DNA of 30,180 nucleotides from a virus. The translations under genes and the position numbers were made by a program. The notes beneath the pieces were generated by a model. The model made no database searches, was not told where the DNA came from, and saw only the letters and a list, made by a program, of their open reading frames with translations. The number at the start of each line of letters is the position of its first letter. Positions within the stretch are counted from its first letter, which is position 1. The stretch lies in IMG/VR virus record IMGVR_UViG_3300046455_000120, positions 1 to 30,180 of that record, one strand, 5' to 3'. This document shows positions 1-6,844 of the stretch, piece by piece.

Positions 1-1003
1 GCCCGCGCCGGTGCGCAACAACAACCCCGGCGCCATGATGCCAGGCGGCAAGCTCGCGCAGTATCCGGACATGCAGACTGGCTTGCAGGCGCTCGACCAG
101 AACCTCGCGAGCTATGGCAAGCAGGGCGTGAACACGATCTCGGGCGTGATCTCGAAGTGGGCGCCCCCGAACGAGAACAACACGCAAGCCTATATTCAGG
201 ACGTGTCGCAACGGCTCGGCATCCCGCCCGGCCAGAAGATCGACCTGTCGAACCCGCTTCAGCGTCAGGCATTGTCGACGGCAATCGCGCTGCATGAGAA
301 CGGGCCGGCCGGTGTCTTTGGCGGCGGCGGTGCTGCTCCGCAAGGTGGCGCGCCGGCCGCTGCGCCGCCGCTTGGCACTCAAGCTGGCGCTGAGGCCGGG
401 TCGCGCAATCTTCAGGATGAGCTGTCGAAGAAGTGGACCGACCTCAGCGCGGCCAATACGCAAGCGCAAGGCGTCATTTCGAATCTGCAAAACATCAAGA
501 CGTGGGGCGCGAAGGCCGCGACCGGCCCGCAATCTGATCGCCTCAATTACGCGAATGGGCTGCTCTCGCTCGCCGGCAGCGAGAAGGCTACCGACGCGGT
601 CACGGCCAACGATCTGTTGAACAAATATTCGAATCAGATTACGGCGCGTCTGAGCGCTGGCGGCATGGGTACTGATGCGGCGCGGGCGATTCTGCAATCC
701 GCCTATCCGAACTCGAATATGACTGATGCGGCGAGAAATGAGGCTGTCGACAATCTGGTTGGCGCGCAACAGATGGTTCAGGCCAAGGCGAAAATCCTCG
801 CGCCGTTGCGCAATAAGGGCGACGCGCAGGGTTACAACGATACCGAGGTGCAGTTCGACCAGAACGCCGATCCGCGCATTTTCCAGTACGCGAACATAAA
901 AGATCCGACCGCGCGCGCGGCATTCGCCAAAAACCTGATGCAGCAAGACCCGACGATCGTGAACAAGATCCAGTCGCTGCAAAAGCTCGGGGCGCTGCAA
1001 TGA
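1..1003 (+). CDS. Internal virion (ejection-type) protein, 5' end cut by window edge
   Basis: The frame is open from the first bases, so the GTG at 11 is probably internal and the true start lies left of the window. At least 330 residues are visible. The visible part opens with RNNNPGAM, a motif seen in phage virion-associated lysozyme-like or structural proteins, followed by about 90 residues that look globular. An Ala/Gly/Pro-rich linker (about residues 103-130) then leads into a mostly helical, Gln/Asn-rich region that ends in ...QKLGALQ. Its stop overlaps the next start (ATGA). Position ahead of a second Ala/Gly-rich virion protein and the tail fibre suggests an internal protein ejected into the cell with the DNA, possibly with peptidoglycan-degrading activity. 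The function is inferred from motif and context; a catalytic glutamate cannot be assigned because the N-terminus is missing. Confidence 0.7.
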   Translation, partial: PAPVRNNNPGAMMPGGKLAQYPDMQTGLQALDQNLASYGKQGVNTISGVISKWAPPNENNTQAYIQDVSQRLGIPPGQKIDLSNPLQRQALSTAIALHENGPAGVFGGGGAAPQGGAPAAAPPLGTQAGAEAGSRNLQDELSKKWTDLSAANTQAQGVISNLQNIKTWGAKAATGPQSDRLNYANGLLSLAGSEKATDAVTANDLLNKYSNQITARLSAGGMGTDAARAILQSAYPNSNMTDAARNEAVDNLVGAQQMVQAKAKILAPLRNKGDAQGYNDTEVQFDQNADPRIFQYANIKDPTARAAFAKNLMQQDPTIVNKIQSLQKLGALQ

Positions 1004-1917
1004 CGGACATCGCCGCTCAGTTCCTCGCTGATGCGGGCGCCGCGCCGGCAAGCACTGGCGCGACTGCCTCTGCTCCAGCTGCGACCGGCCTTGCAGCGCA
1101 GTTCCTCGCCGACGCAGCGGCGGCACCGGTCCCGGCGTCAGCAACGGGCAGCGCGGGAGCTGCGGCATCACCCCCCGTTGTTGGGCAACTTGCGCATCAA
1201 TTGGGGCTGACGGCACGCGCGGGCATCACCGGGATAACGTCGCTGCCGGCGATGGCTGGCGATGCGCTCAATGCCGGCGTGAACAAGATCTTCGGCACGC
1301 ATCTCGCGCCCGTGTCGCAATCGGTCCAGAACATCGAAAACAGTGCGGGCCTGCCGCAGCCGGCGAACGCGACAGAGCGCGTCGTACAGGACGCCGCTAG
1401 CGCGATGGCTGGCGTTGCTCCGTCTGTCGGTATCGGGAAGGCAATCGCGGGCGCTGCGTCGCCTGTGGCGCAGGCTGTGGGCCAAGCGTTGCAGACTGCG
1501 CCCGGCGCGCAGATCATGGGTTCTGCCGGCGCGGGTGCGGGATCGGGCGGGGCGCGCGAACTCGGCTTGGGACCGGGCTGGCAAATCGGGGCAGCGATGC
1601 TCGGCGGAACCGCTGGTGTCGGCGCTGGCTCGCTCGGCACCGCAGGCATCCGCGCGCTTACTCCGCGCTCGATCAGCGCGCCTCCGATGACGCCGGCCGC
1701 CGCCGCCTCACTTGCAGATGCCGGTGTCGATCAGGTCGCCAAGGAACTCGGACCGCAAGCGCGCATGACCTATGCGCCTGATGCGTCCATGACCGGGCCG
1801 GTGGATCCGAACAATCCCGGCGCGATGATGTCGCCAGCGAAACAGCAGGTCGCGACCCGGTGCAATATGCACTTGAAAAAAATATGCGCGGCGCGCCCGG
1901 TGTTGGCGAGCCATTGA
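1000..1917 (+). CDS. N-terminal part of a large internal virion protein (frameshifted)
   Basis: This frame starts at the ATGA junction with the previous gene. It begins with a repeated motif, IAAQFLADAG then LAAQFLADAA, followed by a long Ala/Gly-rich, weakly hydrophobic region of the kind seen in phage ejection proteins. The repeated GAMM motif recurs near residue 275, recalling the RNNNPGAMM of the upstream protein. After residue 287 (about position 1860) the translation becomes Cys/Lys-rich and unlike what came before, and it stops at 1917. Convincing coding sequence resumes in a different frame at 1860. The simplest reading is one gene of about 670 codons, 1000-3011, broken by a single-base frameshift. 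It may be a natural mutation, a sequence error or programmed slippage. Confidence 0.7.
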   Translation: MTDIAAQFLADAGAAPASTGATASAPAATGLAAQFLADAAAAPVPASATGSAGAAASPPVVGQLAHQLGLTARAGITGITSLPAMAGDALNAGVNKIFGTHLAPVSQSVQNIENSAGLPQPANATERVVQDAASAMAGVAPSVGIGKAIAGAASPVAQAVGQALQTAPGAQIMGSAGAGAGSGGARELGLGPGWQIGAAMLGGTAGVGAGSLGTAGIRALTPRSISAPPMTPAAAASLADAGVDQVAKELGPQARMTYAPDASMTGPVDPNNPGAMMSPAKQQVATRCNMHLKKICAARPVLASH

Positions 1918-3011
1918 TTAATCGTTTTAACCAGCAGAACACCCAGCTTCAGCAGGCGCTCTATGGGCTCGCCGGCATCCCGGCTGATACCTATCAGGCG
2001 GGTAATGCTCTGGTGGGCTCCCTGAAGTCTATTGATGACGGAATGCGGCAACAGGTGAGCAATGCCTATGCCGCAGCGCGCGCGTCGAGTGGCAAGAATC
2101 TGGACGTGCCATTGACCGGGCTCGCGCAGGACTATGCGCAAGTGCTGAACGACTTCGGCGACAAGGTGCCGAGCGGCGTGCGCAATAACTTCAATCAACT
2201 CGGACTAATGGGCGGCACGCAGCAGAAGACGTTTTCCATCGAGAACGCCGAGAACCTGCTGAAGGTCATCAACGCGAATCAGAGCAATGATCCGGCGACG
2301 AACGCTGCGCTCGGCACGCTGCGCACCAGCGTGAAGAATGCCATTCTCGGCGCTGACGATCAGGGCGGCGTTTATGCGCCGGCCCGCGCTCTCGCCGCGC
2401 AGCGTTTCGCCCTGCAAGACCAGATCCCGGCTCTGGAAGCGGCCTCATCCGGCACGATCAACCCGGACGACTTCGTTCGCAAATTCATCATTGGCGGGAA
2501 GACAGATCAGGTCGGCGCGCTGGCGAACCTGCTGAAGGCGCAAGATCCAGGCGCGTTCAACGAAGCGCGCGCGCAGATTGGCAGCCAACTCGCGTTAAAA
2601 GGGCTGGGCAACAATGTTTCCGGCGATGCGCCATTTAAACCAGATAGTTATGCAACACAAATGGCGACCTTCGGGCCGGCGAAACTAGGCGCGTTCTATA
2701 CGCCTGACGAGATTAACCAATTAAACACGATTGGTCGAGTCGGAGCGTACATGAATTCGTTCCCCTCATCAGCGCCAGTAGGAACATCCAACACGGCTGC
2801 CGCTCTCGGGGCGATGGTCGGTAATGGCGTGAAGAAGATCCCCTATGTCGGCGGCCTGATCGAGAACGCGCAGAACCGTACGCTGGTCAATCGCGCGCTT
2901 GCCGCCCAGCTATCAGATGCGGCGAAGCAGCCGATTAACACTCCGACGCAGAACGCTCTGGGGGCGCTGATTTTGCAGCAGGCGCCACGCACGCCAAGCG
3001 GCAACCGATGA
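1860..3011 (+). CDS. C-terminal part of the internal virion protein (continuation after frameshift)
   Basis: 383 residues, helical and Gln/Asn/Ala-rich, starting from an in-frame GTG at 1860 that has no ribosome site of its own. The first residues (QYALEKNMRG) read as the middle of a protein. One extra G at 1859-1860 would join the upstream frame as ...QVATR-VQYALEKN..., and seven A residues at 1876-1882 offer another slip point. Features include LNQLGLMGG near residue 117 and a C-terminal stretch, GNGVKKIPYVGGLIENAQN. It is probably an ejection or injection protein together with the upstream half. Whether the two halves are made as one protein cannot be told from this sequence. Confidence 0.65.
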   Translation: MQYALEKNMRGAPGVGEPLINRFNQQNTQLQQALYGLAGIPADTYQAGNALVGSLKSIDDGMRQQVSNAYAAARASSGKNLDVPLTGLAQDYAQVLNDFGDKVPSGVRNNFNQLGLMGGTQQKTFSIENAENLLKVINANQSNDPATNAALGTLRTSVKNAILGADDQGGVYAPARALAAQRFALQDQIPALEAASSGTINPDDFVRKFIIGGKTDQVGALANLLKAQDPGAFNEARAQIGSQLALKGLGNNVSGDAPFKPDSYATQMATFGPAKLGAFYTPDEINQLNTIGRVGAYMNSFPSSAPVGTSNTAAALGAMVGNGVKKIPYVGGLIENAQNRTLVNRALAAQLSDAAKQPINTPTQNALGALILQQAPRTPSGNR

Positions 3012-3027
3012 CTTCAGGACCAAGTAA

Positions 3028-3090
3028 ATGGCAACGCACATCATTGGCGCCAGCGCCGTAATCGAATTTTGCATAGGGGCTCACTCATGA
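3028..3090 (+). CDS. Truncated small ORF interrupted at the HNH insertion
   Basis: A 20-codon frame starts at an ATG preceded by AGGA with good spacing. It begins MATHIIGASAVIEF, which looks like a normal protein N-terminus, and stops in the first bases that overlap the 3' end of the antisense HNH gene. It sits where the next late gene would be expected. It may be the remnant of a gene split by insertion of the endonuclease cassette, or a short spurious frame. Confidence 0.3.
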   Translation: MATHIIGASAVIEFCIGAHS

Positions 3091-3689
3091 AGGGCTATTT
3101 GACGTTTCGCTGCCTGACGCAATCTTTGCCGAGCGTTATGACATGCGCGGCAGGCGCGGCCATTCTCGCCATTTGGCATTGTGTTTGCCGGCGTGAATTC
3201 ATGACCGTGCTTGCAATGGGTCTTTGCTCGATTGCGCTCGCCGTTTGCAAGGCCGCCAAGACGCAGACCTTCGTGAAATGTGCGGCGTTCCGGTGCAAGC
3301 AATTCTGCCATTGTCTTGGCATTTTTCGCCCGCGCGACAATCGTGTCAGGCTTAAATCCCGATCTTTCGGCGAGTTCGGCGATCGTGTATTTCGCTCCAT
3401 CAACCTCTATGAAAAGTGTCACGCGCCTGTTGCGCATCTGTTCTTTTTGTGTCGCCCATTTGCAATTTCCCGGTTCGTAATTGCCATTATTGTCGCGACG
3501 TTCAAGCGTATAGCCTTCAGGGCGCGGTCCCATATCGGTGACGAATGCGTCGAAAGATCCTTTCCAGCGCTCGCAAACGCTGATCCCGCGAGCGCCATAG
3601 TCTTTCCATGGCTTGGCGTTTGGGTTCCGGCATCTGTTAAGCATGCCTTGCCAAATGCTGTAGAGGGGATGTTTAGATCTCATGCGCAT
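3081..3689 (-). CDS. HNH homing-type endonuclease
   Basis: 202 residues from an ATG with AGGAG eight bases upstream. The N-terminal half carries the free-standing phage HNH pattern: YSIWQGMLNRCRNPN, DYGARGISVCERW, then LERRDNNGNYEPGNCKWAT, which contains the catalytic Asn/Asp region of this family. A central segment (about residues 95-125) resembles a helix-turn-helix used for target recognition. The C-terminus has CKHGH...CRACH, a likely second zinc site. It runs against the late operon and lies between two virion genes, the usual setting of a mobile, self-spreading endonuclease. It would nick or cut DNA of related phages lacking the insertion. Phage function is probably not dependent on it. 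Confidence 0.85.
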   Translation of the reverse strand: MRMRSKHPLYSIWQGMLNRCRNPNAKPWKDYGARGISVCERWKGSFDAFVTDMGPRPEGYTLERRDNNGNYEPGNCKWATQKEQMRNRRVTLFIEVDGAKYTIAELAERSGFKPDTIVARAKNAKTMAELLAPERRTFHEGLRLGGLANGERNRAKTHCKHGHEFTPANTMPNGENGRACRACHNARQRLRQAAKRQIALHE

Positions 3690-3757
3690 AGAGGGCTCCT
3701 GGTCAGGATGCCCAATTATCTCACGCGCATGCCATTAAACTAACCGGGAGAACGAAA

Positions 3758-4945
3758 ATTCCATACAACGGCGCAGGCCAATTTAATCTGATTTTCAACT
3801 GGCAAGCCGACGCAGCAAACGGCCTGAATATCAGTTCCTCGCGCATGCAGGGGCAGGATGCCGACATTGCGGCCGCGCTCTCCATCTGCCTGACCAAAGA
3901 CGGTCAACAGCAGGTCGCTGCGAATCTGCAAATGGGCGGCTTCACGCTCACGAACATGGCGAACGCCATCGCGCAGAAGCAGCCGATCAGCGTGCAGGAC
4001 TTCCAGAATGGTACTCCAACGTGGCTCGGTACCGTCAGCGGAACCGACACGATCAGCGGCGCCACGAACATTGCGCCCGCGGCCTATGCAAAGGGGCAGA
4101 AGTTCCGCGGTATCGCGGCCGGCGCCAACACGACGAGCGCGGTCACGCTGAACGTCAACGGGCTCGGCGCGGTGCCGGTCGTCAAGAACGGATCGAGCGC
4201 CTTGGCTCCCGGCGACTTCGCATCCGGCCAGATCTTCGAAGTCTCCTATGACGGCACGAATTTTCAGGTCACCGGCGCGAACAACGGACACGGCGCACTG
4301 ATCAATACGCAGCTCATCACGGCCACCAGCACCTACACGCCGACACCGGGTGCGACCAATGGCTTTGCATGGGTGCAGGGCGACGGCGGCGCAGGGGGCG
4401 GCACACCAACCAGCGTAAGCGCCAATTACGTGTTGGCGGGCGGCGGCGGCTCGGGCGGCACGTTTGCGATTGTCCGACTGCCGACCTTGTCGAGCCAGAC
4501 CGTGACCATCGGTGCCGGCGGCGTTGGCGTCGCGGGAGCGATTGGGGGCAATGGTACCGGGACATCGTTCGGCGGTCTCTGCATCTGCCCGGGTGGCTTG
4601 GGCGGGGCCGTCAGCATTACGGGCGTCGGCGGTGCGCAACCGGGCGACGTTTCCGGAGAGGTCGCCAATGGACCCGGAGCACCGACCGGCACTGGAAATA
4701 TTGTTTTCGTCAAACGTGGCGAATGCGGTCAGCCCGGTCTTGCCTTGCAGAATCCGCATGGCGGCGCCGGTGGCAATAGCTATTGGGGCGCTGGCGGTCC
4801 GGGCGGCGGGGCCGGCTTCGGCTCAGCCGGGTCGAACTACGGTGGAGCGGGTGCCGGGTGCGCGCGCACCGTTGGGGGTGGGGTAGCAGCGGCAGCGGGC
4901 TTCAACGGCGCACAGGGCGCGGTGCTCGTCTTCGAGTACGCATAA
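3758..4945 (+). CDS. Glycine-rich tail fibre protein, probable ATT start
   Basis: The frame is open from 3692 and contains no ATG, GTG or TTG before 3845. The protein translated from 3758 begins (I)PYNGAGQFNLIFNW, then SSSRMQGQDADIA and NLQMGGFTLTNM. This is the common N-terminus of phage tail fibres, which normally start MPYNG. The codon at that point is ATT, with GGGAG eight bases upstream, so ATT is the likely initiation codon; starting at 3845 would delete the conserved attachment region. The middle (about residues 90-160) is a compact domain ending near TNFQVTGA. The C-terminal half is a polyglycine sandwich-like domain (GGAGGG, VTIGAGGVG) typical of receptor-binding tips. About 395 residues from 3758. 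Confidence 0.8.
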   Translation: MPYNGAGQFNLIFNWQADAANGLNISSSRMQGQDADIAAALSICLTKDGQQQVAANLQMGGFTLTNMANAIAQKQPISVQDFQNGTPTWLGTVSGTDTISGATNIAPAAYAKGQKFRGIAAGANTTSAVTLNVNGLGAVPVVKNGSSALAPGDFASGQIFEVSYDGTNFQVTGANNGHGALINTQLITATSTYTPTPGATNGFAWVQGDGGAGGGTPTSVSANYVLAGGGGSGGTFAIVRLPTLSSQTVTIGAGGVGVAGAIGGNGTGTSFGGLCICPGGLGGAVSITGVGGAQPGDVSGEVANGPGAPTGTGNIVFVKRGECGQPGLALQNPHGGAGGNSYWGAGGPGGGAGFGSAGSNYGGAGAGCARTVGGGVAAAAGFNGAQGAVLVFEYA

Positions 4946-4970
4946 ATCAACACGTCACGGGGAAAATGAC

Positions 4971-5207
4971 ATGTGGAGCTTTCTAGGTCGGTACGCAATG
5001 AATTGGGTGATGCTCTCGGACCGGGCATTGAACGTCGCCTTCGGCGGATCGAGCGACGAGACGATGAGCTCGCGTGCGGGAAAGGGAATGAAGGAAGGGA
5101 AGGCGTGGGCATGCGTGCTCTGCAAGTTCCTGAATCTCTTCCAGCAGGATCACTGCCTGAAGTCGATCAATCCAGACGACGGCGTGAACGCCACCATACC
5201 GGACTGA
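4971..5207 (+). CDS. Small conserved protein of the lysis region
   Basis: 78 residues, ATG with GGGG seven bases upstream. Reading this frame gives a Trp/aromatic N-terminus, then LNVAFGGSSDETMSSRAGKG, ACVLCKFLNLF and HCLKSI. This matches my recollection of a small phage family with a GG(S/D)PDET-SSR pattern found beside lysis genes. The frame starting at 4973 has similar length but no such pattern and is taken as a shadow. The tail protein ends 26 bases upstream and a tiny membrane protein follows four bases downstream. No enzymatic role is evident. Confidence 0.65.
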   Translation: MWSFLGRYAMNWVMLSDRALNVAFGGSSDETMSSRAGKGMKEGKAWACVLCKFLNLFQQDHCLKSINPDDGVNATIPD

Positions 5208-5211
5208 CGCC

Positions 5212-5376
5212 ATGAACACTCAGCACGCAACGATCCTCTCGATGCTGCCTCCATGGCTCGGTATCGCATTGGGCCATATCGTCGACAACGCGAACATCTC
5301 AAACATCGCGTCGATCGCCTCGATTGCCTACTGTCTGGTCGGCGTCTACGTCATGTTGAAAAGGGGTAAGCCATGA
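5212..5376 (+). CDS. Small membrane protein, possible holin-like partner
   Basis: 54 residues: hydrophobic segments around residues 8-24 (ILSMLPPWLGIALGHIV) and 29-48 (ISNIASIASIAYCLVGVYVM), ending in basic KRGKP. It starts four bases after the upstream stop and its stop overlaps the endolysin start (ATGA), so it is translated within the lysis cassette. Size, two probable membrane spans and location fit a small holin or antiholin. Since a better holin candidate lies after the endolysin, this one might be the antiholin or a second holin. Confidence 0.6.
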   Translation: MNTQHATILSMLPPWLGIALGHIVDNANISNIASIASIAYCLVGVYVMLKRGKP

Positions 5377-5855
5377 GCAGCTTTGATGATGCATTCGCGG
5401 CGCTGCTTGGGAATGAAGGCGGCTATGTGGACAACAAAGCCGATCCCGGTGGCGCCACGCGCTGGGGCGTGACAGAGCGCGTCGCGCGCGCCCATGGCTA
5501 TACCGGCGACATGCACGACTTTCCGCTCGAGCAGGCCAAGCAGATCGCCAAGGGCTGCTATTGGGATCCGTACCAGTGCGACCAGTTCGACCCACGCATC
5601 GCGTTTCAGGTGTTCGACGCGGCATACAACGGCGGCCGGCCGGCGCAGTGGCTACAGCAGGCAGTCGGCGCGACTGCTGACGGCGTGATCGGCGCGAAGA
5701 CGATCGCCTCGGTGCGCGCAGCCGATCCGATGAAGATCGTCATTCTTTTCAATGCGTCGCGCATCCTTTATTACACCGGGCTCAATGCCTGGGCCGAGTT
5801 CGGCAAGGGATGGGTAAATCGAATCGCCGGTAACCTGCGGAGGGCGGCATCATGA
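5373..5855 (+). CDS. Endolysin, GH108-type N-acetylmuramidase
   Basis: 160 residues. The N-terminus has the family signature NEGGYV (residues 14-19), with Glu15 the expected catalytic acid, then DPGGATRWGVT. The second half carries VFDAAYNGG and GATADGVIGAKT, the peptidoglycan-binding type region common to this family. There is no signal peptide or N-terminal anchor, so release to the periplasm should depend on the holin. It cleaves the glycan backbone of peptidoglycan for lysis. ATGA overlaps on both sides tie it to the small membrane protein and the holin. Confidence 0.9.
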   Translation: MSSFDDAFAALLGNEGGYVDNKADPGGATRWGVTERVARAHGYTGDMHDFPLEQAKQIAKGCYWDPYQCDQFDPRIAFQVFDAAYNGGRPAQWLQQAVGATADGVIGAKTIASVRAADPMKIVILFNASRILYYTGLNAWAEFGKGWVNRIAGNLRRAAS

Positions 5856-6409
5856 GTTGGAGCGACGTTGCAAGCGTGGTAGAGAACTTGGCACCGACGA
5901 TCGCCAGCGTCATAGGCGGCCCGCTGGCGGGCTCGGGCGTGTCGGCCCTTGAGAAGCTGTTCGGACTGACTCCGGCGCCCGCTGCGAGCGTCTCTGACCG
6001 TGCAAACGATGTTGCCGCAGCGATTGCCGGCGCGACGCCGCAGCAACTCGCGGACATGCGAGCCGCAGACCAGAATTATGCGGTCGCAATGGCGCAGGCA
6101 GGGTTCAAGGATACGGAGACGCTCGCCAGTCTGAAGGTGCAGGACACGATCAGCGCGCGCGACATGCAGACCGCGAACAAATCGCCCGTTCCGGCATGGC
6201 TGACGTTCTGCGTGACGGTCGGATTCTTCGGGATGCTCGCCGCGCTTTTCGTGGTGAACGTGCCCGAGGCGAATAAAGCCATCGTTTTTAGCTTCATCGG
6301 GACGCTCGGCACCGCATGGCTTGTCATCATGCATTTTTGGTTCGGCTCTACCGCGGACACGGCTCAGGTCAACGATCTGCTCGCGAAGTCCACGCCGGCC
6401 GACAAGTAA
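5852..6409 (+). CDS. Holin, 3TM-type family
   Basis: 185 residues. The N-terminal half is soluble and Ala-rich with an amphipathic start. The C-terminal half has strongly hydrophobic segments at about residues 112-134 (VPAWLTFCVTVGFFGMLAAL) and 142-166 (IVFSFIGTLGTAWLVIMHFW, then FGS). The TAW...FWFGS ending is typical of the phage holin family of three-TM type. It starts by ATGA overlap with the endolysin. It would form the inner-membrane lesion that lets endolysin out. It is the last gene of the late strand here; no Rz/Rz1-like spanin pair follows on this strand. Confidence 0.8.
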   Translation: MSWSDVASVVENLAPTIASVIGGPLAGSGVSALEKLFGLTPAPAASVSDRANDVAAAIAGATPQQLADMRAADQNYAVAMAQAGFKDTETLASLKVQDTISARDMQTANKSPVPAWLTFCVTVGFFGMLAALFVVNVPEANKAIVFSFIGTLGTAWLVIMHFWFGSTADTAQVNDLLAKSTPADK

Positions 6410-6574
6410 TCACTGAGACGCGGGGCACGGCGGCGCATTGGCCGCCGTCGTCTCGCACGGTCGAAGCTGCGGCCCGATCGAGAACTGAGCCTTGGAACCC
6501 GCCACCGGCTGATCGTTGCCACCCCCACCGCAACCGGTCAGCAGCAGCGCTATGCAGAATGCAATTCTCTTCAT
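6410..6574 (-). CDS. Small lipoprotein, probable lysogenic-conversion gene or unusual o-spanin
   Basis: 54 residues. The N-terminus MKRIAFCIALLLTGC is a type II signal peptide with lipobox LTGC, so Cys15 would be lipidated. The mature part (about 40 residues) starts GGGGNDQP and carries two more Cys (residues 40 and 50) and several Pro. A Gly-rich SD (GGGGGA) lies upstream, with a promoter further up. It is convergent with the holin gene and shares its last base region. Size and lipidation fit an Rz1-like outer-membrane spanin, but no Rz partner is visible. Its own promoter and position beside the attachment site fit a gene expressed in the lysogen, for example one altering the envelope. Confidence 0.65.
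   Translation of the reverse strand: MKRIAFCIALLLTGCGGGGNDQPVAGSKAQFSIGPQLRPCETTAANAPPCPASQ
6427..6448. terminator. GC-rich hairpin between converging transcripts
   Basis: An 8-bp perfect stem (ACGGCGGC / GCCGCCGT) with a 6-base loop lies inside the 3' end of the lipoprotein gene, just after the holin stop. Its place fits a bidirectional transcription stop, but there is no run of T on either side, so it may simply be coding sequence. Confidence 0.25.
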
Positions 6575-6612
6575 GGCGTCCCCCGCCTTTCGTCTACTTA
6601 TTGGATATCGGC

Positions 6613-6641
6613 ACGATACTCCGATTTCTTGAGGCGTTCAA
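6613..6641 (-). promoter_or_regulatory. Predicted sigma-70 promoter of the lipoprotein gene
   Basis: On the minus strand, TTGAAC (complement of 6636-6641) and TATCGT (complement of 6613-6618) are separated by 17 bases and lie about 40 bases before the lipoprotein start. The -35 box overlaps a GTTCAAAAC copy of the integrase arm-like repeat. Confidence 0.4.
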
Positions 6642-6844
6642 AACCATTGCGTAAGTACTTGATTTGTTTACGACTCGATAGGACGTTTTAGCCTGTATTT
6701 TTCATGGAGAAATAACTCCTATCTGATTGATTTTGTTTGGAAAACGCGTGTTTTCCGAAATGTTTGTTTCAGAACTATGATTCGCCCCGCAAACCCTTGC
6801 TGGGTGGGGCCTGTTCAAAATTTGTTCACTAGATGTTCAAAACT
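6630..6844. other. Candidate phage attachment site attP
   Basis: An AT-rich, gene-free region lies against the 3' end of the integrase gene, the lambda arrangement. It contains an imperfect inverted repeat at 6736-6760 (core stem GGAAAAC / GTTTTCC around GCGT), a candidate strand-exchange core. Three TGTTCA repeats with 11-bp phasing lie at 6812-6844 and a fourth GTTCAAAAC at 6636-6644. A 12-of-13 match to the IHF consensus lies at 6720-6732 (minus strand). A second hairpin (GCCCC ... GGGGC, 6784-6810) is also present and could hold the core instead. No tRNA gene is recognisable. Confidence 0.55.
6812..6844. repeat. Three 11-bp tandem repeats, probable integrase arm-type sites
   Basis: TGTTCAAAATT, TGTTCACTAGA and TGTTCAAAACT start at 6812, 6823 and 6834, each 11 bp apart, ending at the stop codon of the integrase. 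Lambda has three adjacent P' arm sites in the same place. The shared TGTTCA would be the contact sequence for the N-terminal arm-binding domain. Confidence 0.6.

Noticed and set aside
3069-3743. 224-codon plus-strand frame opposite the HNH gene
   Set aside because: HNH motifs and ribosome site are on the minus strand; the plus frame has no recognisable feature.
3740-4759. 339-codon minus-strand frame opposite the tail fibre gene
   Set aside because: Shadow of glycine-rich codons; reads as Arg/Ala low complexity.
6784-6810. Hairpin after the integrase as a terminator
   Set aside because: No T run follows in either direction; kept only as part of the attP candidate.
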